Source: CAYMLQ01 sp964390795 (GTDB lineage Bacteria > Verrucomicrobiota > Kiritimatiellia > RFP12 > UBA1067). Taken from it: a DNA stretch of 38,697 nucleotides. A model generated the notes under the pieces. That model had not been told where the DNA came from. It saw nothing but the letters and a program-made list of their open reading frames with translations, and made no database searches. This document shows positions 8,879 through 16,767 of this stretch, piece by piece. The first letter of the stretch is position 1, and each line of letters begins with the position of its first letter. Both the position numbers and the translations under genes were made by a program. Location of the stretch: contig CAYMLQ010000016.1 in the NCBI GenBank assembly GCA_964390795.1, positions 1-38,697 of the forward strand. The letters run 5' to 3'.

Positions 8879-9070
8879 CATTGGGCGCGGGTGGTCACTG
8901 AAACGGGAAACGTTGACGGCGGCTCAGCGGGGACGCTTCGCCCTACCGCTTGCGGCCAAGCCGTGTCCTGTGCGGAGCAGGTAGGGCGAAGCGTCCTCGC
9001 TGAGCCGCTGCGCCTCCGGCTTCGTTCGGGGGAGCCCCGGTCAGTGAAACGGGATGCGCCCATTGGGCGC
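8879..9070. repeat. Dispersed hairpin copy B with direct-repeat flanks
   Basis: The core is a hairpin with arms at 8920-8947 and 8980-9007, identical to copy A (3500-3589) except for one base in the right arm, with a different 32-base loop. It is flanked by two pairs of direct repeats: CATTGGGCGC at 8879-8888 and 9061-9070, and GGTCA[C/G]TGAAACGGGA at 8893-8908 and 9039-9054. The remaining space between the GH16 remnant and the gene at 9156 holds no recognisable gene. Confidence 0.8.
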
Positions 9071-9155
9071 TTGAAGTGGAGCGTGGGCTTTGTTACGCTT
9101 CCCATGGTTGTAGGCTTGCATGGCAGACAACCGCCAGAGACCGAAAGGAGATGCG

Positions 9156-9902
9156 ATGACACCGTTGCCCCGAGATTGGTACGCTTTGGGTGGGCGCTTA
9201 GCCAACTGGAAGCCGCCTCAAGGTGCGTTCGACCCCTCGACCGTGTGGTCGCTCAGCTTCGCGCGCCACGCGCTTGTCCCGGAGCCGGGCGGTGCGCCCA
9301 ACGGTGGGTTGTCCGGCACGCTGGCCGTCGAGCAGAAGCCGGAGGGCGACGCGTTGCGCCTGAGGGTTGTCGAGTCCGTTGTCACCGGCTTCTCGAGCCC
9401 GACCACCACGGCTGAGATCACCTGCGCGAAAGACGCCCTGCTCACGCCGCTCCGCTGGTCGCTCCGCATCCGTTGGCAGACCCATGCGCCGTCCACCGCC
9501 ACAGCCGGCGAACTGGATCAGGACCGCAGCGGGCGCAGCGAGGGAGGCGACCTCGTACACAAAGCCGCCAAGGAGCGCCGCTGCGCCGCGCCCGAGCGCT
9601 GGACCTCCTTCTGGTCGCTCTTCGCCGCCGTGCCGCGGCTGCCCTTTGCTGCATCCTCCGCTCTCACCTTCGATCTGTTCGAGGACTTGGAACTGCTCAA
9701 GCCCGGACAGCGGCTGGCTTATATCGGCCCGCAGCCGGTCACGCTCGGCGAGAAAACCCTGAGCCTGCACGTCTTCGAGCAGACCGGCCACGGTGTGATG
9801 CCGTGGCGCTGGTGGCTGGACGACCAGCACCGCGTGCTGCTCGCGGCCGGCGGCCGCCGCGCATATCTATTGGATACGACCTCCAAAGGGGGTGTCGCAT
9901 GA
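9156..9902 (+). CDS. Conserved-looking protein of unknown function, coupled to the sulfatase
   Basis: The ATG at 9156 follows GAAAGGAG by seven bases. The 248-residue product has no signal peptide or membrane segment and no motif I recognise. It is rich in beta-strand-like stretches, for example 'GDALRLRVVESVVTG' and 'KTLSLHVFEQTGHGVMPWRWWLDDQHRVLLA', suggesting a mostly beta fold. The stop overlaps the ATG of the sulfatase by four bases (ATGA), so the two are probably translationally coupled and functionally linked. A TTGTTAC element at 9091-9097 resembles the one upstream of the gene at 11382. Confidence 0.8.
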   Translation: MTPLPRDWYALGGRLANWKPPQGAFDPSTVWSLSFARHALVPEPGGAPNGGLSGTLAVEQKPEGDALRLRVVESVVTGFSSPTTTAEITCAKDALLTPLRWSLRIRWQTHAPSTATAGELDQDRSGRSEGGDLVHKAAKERRCAAPERWTSFWSLFAAVPRLPFAASSALTFDLFEDLELLKPGQRLAYIGPQPVTLGEKTLSLHVFEQTGHGVMPWRWWLDDQHRVLLAAGGRRAYLLDTTSKGGVA

Positions 9903-11299
9903 GCGCGCTGAACACGAGCCGAAGAACCTTCCTAAAATCCGGCGGCGCAGGCGGGCTCGGCCTCATCCTCGCCGCGCAACGCGCCCCCGCAGCCTCAACC
10001 GCGAAGCGTCCGCCGAACCTGCTCTTCATGCATCTGGACCAGCACTACTGGGAGGCGGTTTCCGCCTTCGGCTGCACGCACGTCCGCACGCCGAACATCG
10101 ACCGGCTGGCCAGCCAAGGCACCTCGTTCAGCCTCTCCTATTCCGCGAACCCGGTCTGCTGCCCCGCGCGCACCTGCTGGTACACGGGACGCGCCTCCTC
10201 CGAGAACGGCGTGGTCATGAACGACCAGTGGCCCATCGCGCCGGACATGCCGGATCTGGGCCAGTGGTTCTCCGCCCGCGGCTACGACTCCGTTTATGCG
10301 GGCAAATGGCACGTCACCGGGCGCAATTTCACCCAGAGCTTCCGCGTGCTCACGCCCGGCTCGGGCGTCGGCGAAGTCACCGACGGCGTGGTGTCGCGGG
10401 CGGCCGAAGGCTTCCTGCGCTCACGCACGGCGGGCGGTAAACCGTTCTTCCTCAACCTCGGATTCCTGCAGCCGCATGACTGCTGCTATTGGGTCTTCGA
10501 GCATAGCGACGGCGCGACGCGCACTCGTCTGGGAGCGCCGCCTGCGGAGCTGCCGCCCCTGCCGGCCAACCACGGCCACTGCGAGCGGGAGCCCGCGCCC
10601 ATCGCCCGCAAGCGCGAGAAGCGCGTGGGCGACGCCGGCTGGTCGACCGACCACTGGCGCTGGTATCTCTGGAACTACTACCGCATGGTCGAGATGGCCG
10701 ACGCCGAGATCGGCCGCGTGCTGGACGCGCTGGAGGACGCCGGGCTCGCCCAAGATACCCTCGTTGTCTTGAGCGCCGACCACGGCGACGGACTCGCCCG
10801 GCACGGGCTGACCTCCAAGATGTTTCTCTACGACGAGGCCGCCCGCGTGCCCTTCATCGCGTCCTGTCCGGGCCGCGTGCAGTCCGGCGCCCGCGACGCG
10901 CGCCACCTCGTTTCGGGACTCGACGTCGCGCCCACGCTCTGCGACTTCGCCGGCATCGAGGGCTTGCCGAAGGCGCGCGGCCTCAGCCTGCGCCCGCTGC
11001 TCGAAGGCCGCAGCGACACGCCGTGGCGCGAGTTCTTGGTCTCCGACACCTTCCGCACCGGGCGCATGGTGCGCACGCCGGAGTACAAATACATCGCTTA
11101 CCAAGGCGACCCCGTAACCCAGCTCTTCGACATGCGGAGTGATCCGGGCGAACTCAAGAATCTCGCGTCCGACGCGGCGAAAGCGGACACCGTGCGCGAC
11201 CTCGCCGACCGCCTCGCCGCGTGGGAGAAGACGCTCGATGTCTTCCCGCTCAAGGAGCCCGGCCCGAAGAAAGCCGGCAAGCGCAAGAAAGGCGTGTAG
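9899..11299 (+). CDS. Tat-exported formylglycine-dependent sulfatase
   Basis: This 466-residue type I sulfatase hydrolyses a sulfate ester, probably on a sulfated glycan, in the periplasm. A Tat signal (SRRTFLKSGG) is followed by a processing region near residue 32. The N-terminal metal site 'NLLFMHLDQHYWEAVSAFGC' is less canonical than the usual DD pair. The formylglycine motif is CCPARTCWYTG near residue 87 (C-x-P-x-R-x4-T-G). Later blocks include 'YAGKWHVTG' and 'LSADHGDGLARHG' with the metal ligands DH, and the C-terminal 'KYIAYQGDPVTQLFDMRSDPGELKNLA' typical of the family. The motif Cys must be converted to formylglycine. No gene in this window looks able to do that (see the FGE-type domain at 16768-20154). 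The natural substrate cannot be read from the sequence. Confidence 0.92.
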   Translation: MSALNTSRRTFLKSGGAGGLGLILAAQRAPAASTAKRPPNLLFMHLDQHYWEAVSAFGCTHVRTPNIDRLASQGTSFSLSYSANPVCCPARTCWYTGRASSENGVVMNDQWPIAPDMPDLGQWFSARGYDSVYAGKWHVTGRNFTQSFRVLTPGSGVGEVTDGVVSRAAEGFLRSRTAGGKPFFLNLGFLQPHDCCYWVFEHSDGATRTRLGAPPAELPPLPANHGHCEREPAPIARKREKRVGDAGWSTDHWRWYLWNYYRMVEMADAEIGRVLDALEDAGLAQDTLVVLSADHGDGLARHGLTSKMFLYDEAARVPFIASCPGRVQSGARDARHLVSGLDVAPTLCDFAGIEGLPKARGLSLRPLLEGRSDTPWREFLVSDTFRTGRMVRTPEYKYIAYQGDPVTQLFDMRSDPGELKNLASDAAKADTVRDLADRLAAWEKTLDVFPLKEPGPKKAGKRKKGV

Positions 11300-11326
11300 G
11301 AAAGTCACTGACCCGCAGACCGCATT

Positions 11327-11355
11327 TTGTTACACTGCCTATGACTTATTATTGT
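11327..11355 (+). promoter_or_regulatory. Candidate sigma-70-type promoter for the gene at 11382
   Basis: TTGTTA (11327-11332) and TATTGT (11350-11355) are separated by 17 bases, and the start codon lies 26 bases after the -10. The local sequence is A+T-rich against a GC-rich background. The same string TTTGTTAC[A/G]CT[G/T]CC[T/C]ATG occurs at 9090-9106 upstream of the gene at 9156. Confidence 0.4.
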
Positions 11356-11381
11356 GTCACTGTTCAAAGAGGAGAGTCGCC

Positions 11382-12353
11382 ATGGATAATCGCACAACCT
11401 GTCCCATTTGCCGCACGCAGAACGTCACCCACGCCGGCGCCGGAACCAACACCTCCGAGATCATCTGCCCGCGCTGCGGCCGCTTCCAGGTGCAAGCGCT
11501 GGCCGAAACGCAGCTCATGAACAGCCCGCCCGCCTTCCCGCCGCTGCACGTGCTCTCCGGCCTCTGCCGCAACACCTGGGATATTCTCGGCGAGAAACTC
11601 CTCATCACAGTCGATCTCTTCAAATCATGGGCGGAACTCGACAAGGCCTCCAAACTCGTGATCCCGCGCGACACCGACCTGGTGACCCGCGGCGACTACC
11701 TGCTCAAGCATCTGCGCCGCCGCACGAAGTCTTTCGCGGAGGCCGTCACGCTGACGCCCAATGAACTCGCGATCGGCTTCTGCTCCAACAAGAGCGAGCT
11801 GCTCTTCTGCCTGCGCTACCTCACGGATAAGGGCCTGATCGAAGAGGACGCCGCCGCGCCGCGCAAGGGTGCGCCGCAGGGCGGGGGCCTCACCTACCGG
11901 CTCACGCCCGCAGGCTGGGCCGCGCTCGACACCGCCTCGTCCGCCAAGGCCCAGCCGCTCGCGGCCGTTAGCCTGAACCTTGACAAGGACGCCGACACGC
12001 TCTGGACGCAAGGGCTCTCCGCCGGCCTGCAGGCCGCTGGCTACGCCGCCGTACGCGTCGACAGCAAAGAGCACGCCAACAAGATCACCGACGACCTCAT
12101 CGTCGAACTCCGCCGCGCCGACATCGTGGTGGCCGACCTCACCGGGCAGGCGCCGCTCGCTTACTTTCAGGCGGGCCTTGCCCTCGGCCTCGGCAAACCG
12201 GTCTTCTGGACGTGCGAGGAAGGCGAGGCGCGCGACAAGAAGCTCTGGCTCGAAACGCGGCAGTACATCGTCACCACGTGGTCGCGCGACAAGCTTCCCG
12301 ATTTCGCGCGCCGCCTCACGCAGCGGATCGAAGCCGCCCTCGGAAGACCGTAG
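11382..12353 (+). CDS. Zinc-ribbon / winged-helix / nucleoside deoxyribosyltransferase-like protein
   Basis: The ATG at 11382 has AAGAGGAG upstream; the product is 323 residues and cytoplasmic. Residues 7-36 form a zinc ribbon (CPIC…CPRC). Residues about 125-190 look like a winged helix ('NKSELLFCLRYLTDKGLIEED…YRLTPAGWAAL'). Residues about 205-323 match the fold shared by nucleoside 2-deoxyribosyltransferases and related NAD-processing domains: 'RRADIVVADLTG…AYFQAGLALGLGKPVFWTC'. Many relatives have Glu in the 'YFEAG' segment, the catalytic position in that fold; here it is Gln (CAG). That suggests a ligand-sensing rather than hydrolytic role, or altered chemistry. It might be a nucleotide-responsive regulator or part of a stress or defence function. 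The gene has its own candidate promoter and is followed 23 bases later by the sugar cluster. Confidence 0.75.
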   Translation: MDNRTTCPICRTQNVTHAGAGTNTSEIICPRCGRFQVQALAETQLMNSPPAFPPLHVLSGLCRNTWDILGEKLLITVDLFKSWAELDKASKLVIPRDTDLVTRGDYLLKHLRRRTKSFAEAVTLTPNELAIGFCSNKSELLFCLRYLTDKGLIEEDAAAPRKGAPQGGGLTYRLTPAGWAALDTASSAKAQPLAAVSLNLDKDADTLWTQGLSAGLQAAGYAAVRVDSKEHANKITDDLIVELRRADIVVADLTGQAPLAYFQAGLALGLGKPVFWTCEEGEARDKKLWLETRQYIVTTWSRDKLPDFARRLTQRIEAALGRP

Positions 12354-12376
12354 TCCCCGGAAGGAGCAAGACACCC

Positions 12377-13222
12377 ATGGCCACATTCAAGATCGCCGTT
12401 AACATGGAGTTTGTGCGAAGCGCCGACAAAGGCTTCGAGGCGGGCGTGAAGATCGCCGCCGAGCTGGGCTACCGCTACATCGAGCCCATGGTGCACACCG
12501 GCTGGGAACTGCTCAGCGAGGTGCATTACTTCCACTCCTATTCGATGGAGCAGGACAATCTGCTGATGAAGGAGATCTGCGACGCGCACGGCGTCAAGGT
12601 CGCGAGCCTCAGCGGCCACAGCCCCCTGATGCGCCCGGAAGCCGCCGTGCCGCGCCTGACGCGCGCCATCGAGCTGGCCGACGCCTGCGGCGCGCGTTTC
12701 GTGAACACCGACGAGATGGTCAGGCCGGACTGGATGGACGACGCCTTTGCCCACGAGGTCATGCGCTACACGCTCACGCGCGCCGCGCAGTGCGCCGCCC
12801 GTCACAAGGTCTGGCTCTGCATCGAGCCGCACGGCGTCTACACGCGCACCGCCGCAGGCCTGATGCGCATCGCGCGGCTCGTGGACTCCCCGTGGATCCA
12901 AGTGAACTGGGACACCGGCAACGCCTACCTCGCAGGCGTCGAGGACCCCTACGACGGGCTGGCGCACGTGCGCGACGCCGTGTACCACGTCCACGCCAAG
13001 GACATTTCGATGCAGCACAGCGCGGCCGAGCGCGGCAAGGTCACCGGCACCCCTGTCGGCTGCGCCTGCGGCGACGGCGTGGTCGACTGGCAGAGGGTGT
13101 TCGGCATTCTCGCGCCGCTCGACCGAGAAATCTTCTTCAGCGTCGAATGCGGCACCATCGACCAAGCCGCGCGCAGCTTGGAGTTTTTGCGTAAAGAGAT
13201 GGGCGCATATTTGAAGGAGTGA
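12377..13222 (+). CDS. Sugar phosphate isomerase/epimerase-like TIM-barrel protein
   Basis: A 281-residue protein of the xylose-isomerase-like/AP-endonuclease-2 TIM-barrel family. The ATG at 12377 follows AAGGAG. Metal-site and barrel motifs are visible: 'CIEPHGVYTRTA', 'VNWDTGNAYLAG', 'VYHVHAKDI' and 'FFSVECGT'. Such proteins interconvert or epimerise free sugars and sugar acids using a divalent metal. No signal peptide is present. The gene ends five bases before the Gfo/Idh/MocA gene, so the two are very likely co-transcribed and act on the same carbohydrate derivative. The exact substrate is unknown. Confidence 0.85.
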   Translation: MATFKIAVNMEFVRSADKGFEAGVKIAAELGYRYIEPMVHTGWELLSEVHYFHSYSMEQDNLLMKEICDAHGVKVASLSGHSPLMRPEAAVPRLTRAIELADACGARFVNTDEMVRPDWMDDAFAHEVMRYTLTRAAQCAARHKVWLCIEPHGVYTRTAAGLMRIARLVDSPWIQVNWDTGNAYLAGVEDPYDGLAHVRDAVYHVHAKDISMQHSAAERGKVTGTPVGCACGDGVVDWQRVFGILAPLDREIFFSVECGTIDQAARSLEFLRKEMGAYLKE

Positions 13223-13227
13223 CTCAC

Positions 13228-14595
13228 ATGACCTCTCGCCGTTCGTTCTTGAAAGCCTCGCTTGCGGCAGGCGCCGCACCGTTCATCATCCCCTGCGGCG
13301 TGGTCCGCGCGCAAGGCGCGCGTCCGACGCCCTCGAACCGCGTCACCCTCGCCCACATCGGCGTGGGCAACATGGGCACGGCCGGGCTGCGGAACCACCT
13401 GAACAATCCCGAGGCGCAGGTGGTGGCGGTGTGCGACTGCTTCAAGGAGCGCCGGGAACGGGCCGCGAAGCTGGTTGACGAAGCCTACAAAGCCAAGGGC
13501 TGTCTGCCCATACGCGATTTCCGCGAGCTGCTCGCACGCCCCGACATCGACGCGGTGGAGATCGCCACCGCCGACCATTGGCATGTGCCGATCGCGCTGT
13601 ATGCCGTGCGCGCAGGCAAGGACGTCTACGTGCAAAAACCGCTCGGCACCTCCATGCGCTGGGCGTGGCTTTTACGCGACGAGGTCAAGAAGCGCAAAGC
13701 CGTATTCCAGTACGGCACGCAGCAGCGCTCCGACGGGCGTTTCCGCCTCGTTTGCGAGCTGGTGCGCAACGGCGCGCTCGGCAAGGTCCAGCGCGTCGAG
13801 ACCTGGTGCCACAGCATGGCGAGCGATGTCGGCGGCATCTTCAACGCGGACAGCAAACTGCGCGGCTTCCATCTGGACACGGCCTCCGCGCCTGTGCCGG
13901 ACGATCTCGATTACGACCTGTGGCTCGGTCCTGCGCCCGCCAAGCTCTACACGAACGCGCGTGTGACCCCGCACGGCATCTACCACATTTACGACTACGC
14001 GCTGGGCTTCATTGCGGGCTGGGGCGCTCACCCCGTCGACATCGCCCAGTGGGGCCTCGGCACCGACGATACCGCGCCGGTGACCTACACCGGCACCGGA
14101 CGCTTCCCGGATGTGCCGGGCCTCTTTGACACCGTGGCTTCGTGGGACGTCACCTGCACCTATGCGAACGGCATTCCGATGCGCTTCATGGACTGGACCG
14201 TCGCGCAGCCGGTGGTCGCGAAGTACCGCGGCCCGTGCGATCACGGCACCACCTTTTTCGGCGAGACGGGCTGGGTCAGCGTGGACCGCGGCTCGATGGT
14301 CGCCAGCAACCCGGAGTGGCTGCGCCTCAAGTGGGGCGAAAAGGACGTGCGCCTCTACGAGAGCCGCAACCAATGGGCCAACTTCGTCGCCTGCGTGAAG
14401 TCGCGCCAGCCGACCGTCAACCCGATCGACACGGCCGTACACGGCGACCTCATCAGCCACCTCTCAGATATCGCCATCCGCACGGGCCGCACGATCACGT
14501 GGGATCCGAAAAAAGAGCGCATCGTGGGCGACACGGCGGCCGAGGCTTACCTCAACCGCATTCCGCGCCTGCCGTGGAAGGTGGAGCGGGCGTAA
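13228..14595 (+). CDS. Gfo/Idh/MocA-family oxidoreductase with Tat signal
   Basis: I chose the ATG at 13228 because GAAGGAG lies eight bases upstream; an in-frame GTG at 13219 falls within that ribosome site. The 455-residue product begins with a Tat signal (SRRSFLKASLAAG). The NAD(P)-binding Rossmann domain follows: 'LAHIGVGNMGTAGLRNH', then 'IATADHWHVPIALYAVRAGKDVYVQKPLG' with the family EKP-type lysine as QKP. The C-terminal catalytic domain has 'GAHPVDIAQWGLG'. Family members oxidise or reduce sugars and inositols, and exported PVC and Bacteroidetes members typically act on glycan fragments using a retained cofactor. Its neighbours are a sugar isomerase and a DUF6807 protein. Confidence 0.9.
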   Translation: MTSRRSFLKASLAAGAAPFIIPCGVVRAQGARPTPSNRVTLAHIGVGNMGTAGLRNHLNNPEAQVVAVCDCFKERRERAAKLVDEAYKAKGCLPIRDFRELLARPDIDAVEIATADHWHVPIALYAVRAGKDVYVQKPLGTSMRWAWLLRDEVKKRKAVFQYGTQQRSDGRFRLVCELVRNGALGKVQRVETWCHSMASDVGGIFNADSKLRGFHLDTASAPVPDDLDYDLWLGPAPAKLYTNARVTPHGIYHIYDYALGFIAGWGAHPVDIAQWGLGTDDTAPVTYTGTGRFPDVPGLFDTVASWDVTCTYANGIPMRFMDWTVAQPVVAKYRGPCDHGTTFFGETGWVSVDRGSMVASNPEWLRLKWGEKDVRLYESRNQWANFVACVKSRQPTVNPIDTAVHGDLISHLSDIAIRTGRTITWDPKKERIVGDTAAEAYLNRIPRLPWKVERA

Positions 14596-14625
14596 GAGGG
14601 CACAGGGTTCGGAACGCATGGGTAG

Positions 14626-14666
14626 CCCGCGATGTCCCCATCGCGGGGCGCGTTCGGAGAACGCGC
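14626..14666. repeat. Tandem pair of short hairpins between two cluster genes
   Basis: CCCGCGATG (14626-14634) pairs with CATCGCGGG (14639-14647). GCGCGTTC (14648-14655) then pairs with GAACGCGC (14659-14666). Both stems are perfect with 3-4-base loops and lie back to back in the 118-base gap before the DUF6807 gene. No T-run follows, so this looks like a palindromic repeat or RNA stabiliser rather than a terminator. Confidence 0.75.
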
Positions 14667-14713
14667 GCCACCTTCGCGAGGCGGCCGACAATCGAGCGCG
14701 AGGAGTTCATTTC

Positions 14714-15673
14714 ATGACGAAAAGAAGTGCTTTGATCGTTTCAGGCGTCTTATCCGCAGTTTCTTTTTGCACCGCCGACTCCGCCCTTCGCTGGGACGCC
14801 GCGACCACCAACCAGCTCGCTTTGACGCGCAACGGCGCTGATATATGGCGGTTTCACTTCGATCCCGAGACCAGCACCAAGCCCTATTTCGATCCGGTGT
14901 GTGTGGCAGGCGGACCGGCGCTGACGTGGGCGCGTCCGCCTGATCACGTGTGGCACTACGGACTCTGGTTCTCATGGAAGTACATCAACGGACTCAACTA
15001 CTGGGAAGAGAAAGCCGGTAAGTCGCAGGGCGAGACCTTCTGGTCCGCGCCGGCGATTGAGACCCGCGCCGACGGCAGCGCCGTCCTTGCGTGCGCTCTC
15101 GGATACCGCCCGACGGCCACGAACGAACCGGTGCTGAAAGAAGCGCGCATGATCGCGGTTTCCGCGCCCGACGCGGAGGGCGCCTACCACATGGACAGGA
15201 CGCAGGTCTTCACGGCGGGCAGCCAGCCGGTGACGCTCGACCGCACCCCGCTCGCGAAAGAGCCCCACGGGCAATCCTGGGGCGGCTATGCGGGGCTGTC
15301 GGTGCGGTACAGCAAGGCCTTCACCCATCTGGAGACTGTCGCCTCGACGGCCGGGCGCGTGCCGCGCGACGCGGCAGGACGGCTTGACGTCACCGCCGCA
15401 GCCGCGGAACAGAACGGTGAGATCGAAGGCAAGCCCTATGGGATCGCGCTGCTCGCGCATCCCTCCAACCCGCGTGCGCCCGGCGACTGGTACCCGATCG
15501 AAACGCCGGGCGTGCCCTTCTACTACCTGAACGCCGCATTTCTGCTCAAGAGCGCGTATACGCTCCAGCCCAACGAGACACTCACGCTGCGGTACCGCGT
15601 GTGCGTCCACTCGGGACGCTGGGACGCCGAGGCTCTCCGCCGCGCCGTTGCACAGTATGCCAGGCTTCCGTGA
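14714..15673 (+). CDS. Secreted DUF6807 (PmoA-like) family protein
   Basis: A 319-residue protein with an N-terminal signal peptide (about residues 1-22, ending near 'SFCTADS'). The start at 14714 has GAGGAG about nine bases upstream. The body matches the DUF6807 family, labelled 'PmoA' in databases after a naming convention and not methane monooxygenase. Motifs include 'KPYFDPVCVAGG', 'DHVWHYGLWFSWKYINGLNYWEE', 'WGGYAGLSVRYSK' and 'FYYLNAAFLLKSAYTLQPNETLTLRYRV'. These proteins usually sit next to Gfo/Idh/MocA oxidoreductases and sugar isomerases, as here; their biochemical role is not settled. It ends 14 bases from a convergent gene. Confidence 0.85.
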   Translation: MTKRSALIVSGVLSAVSFCTADSALRWDAATTNQLALTRNGADIWRFHFDPETSTKPYFDPVCVAGGPALTWARPPDHVWHYGLWFSWKYINGLNYWEEKAGKSQGETFWSAPAIETRADGSAVLACALGYRPTATNEPVLKEARMIAVSAPDAEGAYHMDRTQVFTAGSQPVTLDRTPLAKEPHGQSWGGYAGLSVRYSKAFTHLETVASTAGRVPRDAAGRLDVTAAAAEQNGEIEGKPYGIALLAHPSNPRAPGDWYPIETPGVPFYYLNAAFLLKSAYTLQPNETLTLRYRVCVHSGRWDAEALRRAVAQYARLP

Positions 15674-15687
15674 GGAACCGCTTCCGA

Positions 15688-16740
15688 TCAGGCACGGAAG
15701 GAAACACGCTTCTCACCATCGGAGTCCGGATACAGCCGCTGCTCGCACACAGGGCAGATGCCGTGCGAGAACTGGACCGGCGTTTCTTCGTGCAGATAGG
15801 TTTCGAGCGGGATCCAACGGGCGGGCATCTCCGGCGAATCCGGATCTACGCGGATTTTCCGGCAGGACGAGCAGATGGGAAGCAACCCTTCCAAGCGCTG
15901 CACGCGCCGCAGCGTGGCCTCCAACTTCGCGATCGCGGCGGCTTTCTCTGCTTCGGCCTTCTTGCGCCGCGCGATCTCCTGCTGCGCCAGACCCAATTCG
16001 ACGCGGATCTCCGCGACCTCCTTCAGGATTGCCAGCACGGGCCGGTTTTCAAGCAGAAGTCCTTTTTTCGCCCTCTGCCAGTTCAGATAGGAATAGAGCA
16101 GCGGGCCGGCGAAGAACGAAACAACCAACCGGCTCGCCAGGGTTCCCTTCATGATACTAAAATAGTCTGGCGTTCCTGCGAATGCGCCTGTCGCAAAGAG
16201 CACCACATCCAACCACAGCACGCCTAATAGCGTGAGATAGGCCCGCAACCACAGGTGCAAGCCCAAGCGCGGCTTCCCCAATGATTCCCACGCCATCGCC
16301 AGAAAGACCAAGTCGGCCACGGTCGCCGTCACCGACGCCAGATTGATGCGCAGACTGGGGATGGGCACGTCGCTGAGCGCCTCAAGCCCGGCCATCGCCA
16401 TCTGATAGTGCAAGACCAGTGAGACCAATGGCACCATGGCAGACACGCCCGCCACCGTCGAGATGGCGACGCGTGCGGCGCGCGGACCGTCGAACACGTA
16501 AACCACGAAAACGCCGAGCAGGAGCGAGGTGTAGAAGACCGTGGAACCCACCATGAACGTGATTCCCGCCACATGGACGCTTATACCCGCATCGGTCACC
16601 CACGACATGATCGCCGTCAGCCCGCCCATCAGCGCATAGAACAAAGCCAGTCCGTAGCGGCCTCGCAACGCGTGCGCGCCAAGGACCAAGAGGTAAACGA
16701 CCAACGATTCAACAATCAGAATGCAAAGCTCGTATGACAT
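15688..16740 (-). CDS. VUT/YhhQ-like membrane protein fused to a coiled coil and CxxC-CxxC module
   Basis: A 350-residue protein; ATG at 16740 with GAAGGGG upstream. Residues 1-215 contain about six hydrophobic segments resembling the VUT/YhhQ (queuosine-precursor transporter) fold. Residues about 220-280 are a charged coiled coil ('EIRVELGLAQQEIARRKKAEAEKAAAIAKLEATLRR', shown in part). The end carries 'LLPICSSCRKIR' near 295 and 'FSHGICPVCEQRLYP' near 328, a cysteine module known from the C-termini of PAS-type sensors and response regulators. No kinase, GGDEF or HTH domain is present. The protein therefore looks like a membrane sensor using a borrowed transporter fold and a metal- or redox-sensing tail. 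It lies 27 bases after the HzsA-FGE gene on the same strand. Confidence 0.75.
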   Translation of the reverse strand: MSYELCILIVESLVVYLLVLGAHALRGRYGLALFYALMGGLTAIMSWVTDAGISVHVAGITFMVGSTVFYTSLLLGVFVVYVFDGPRAARVAISTVAGVSAMVPLVSLVLHYQMAMAGLEALSDVPIPSLRINLASVTATVADLVFLAMAWESLGKPRLGLHLWLRAYLTLLGVLWLDVVLFATGAFAGTPDYFSIMKGTLASRLVVSFFAGPLLYSYLNWQRAKKGLLLENRPVLAILKEVAEIRVELGLAQQEIARRKKAEAEKAAAIAKLEATLRRVQRLEGLLPICSSCRKIRVDPDSPEMPARWIPLETYLHEETPVQFSHGICPVCEQRLYPDSDGEKRVSFRA

Positions 16741-16767
16741 CGTCAGGCCCCTTCTGACCTGTGTTCA

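Noticed and set aside
14714..15673. Particulate methane monooxygenase subunit PmoA
   Set aside because: The database label 'PmoA-like' for DUF6807 is historical; the protein is secreted, lacks membrane helices and sits in a sugar cluster.
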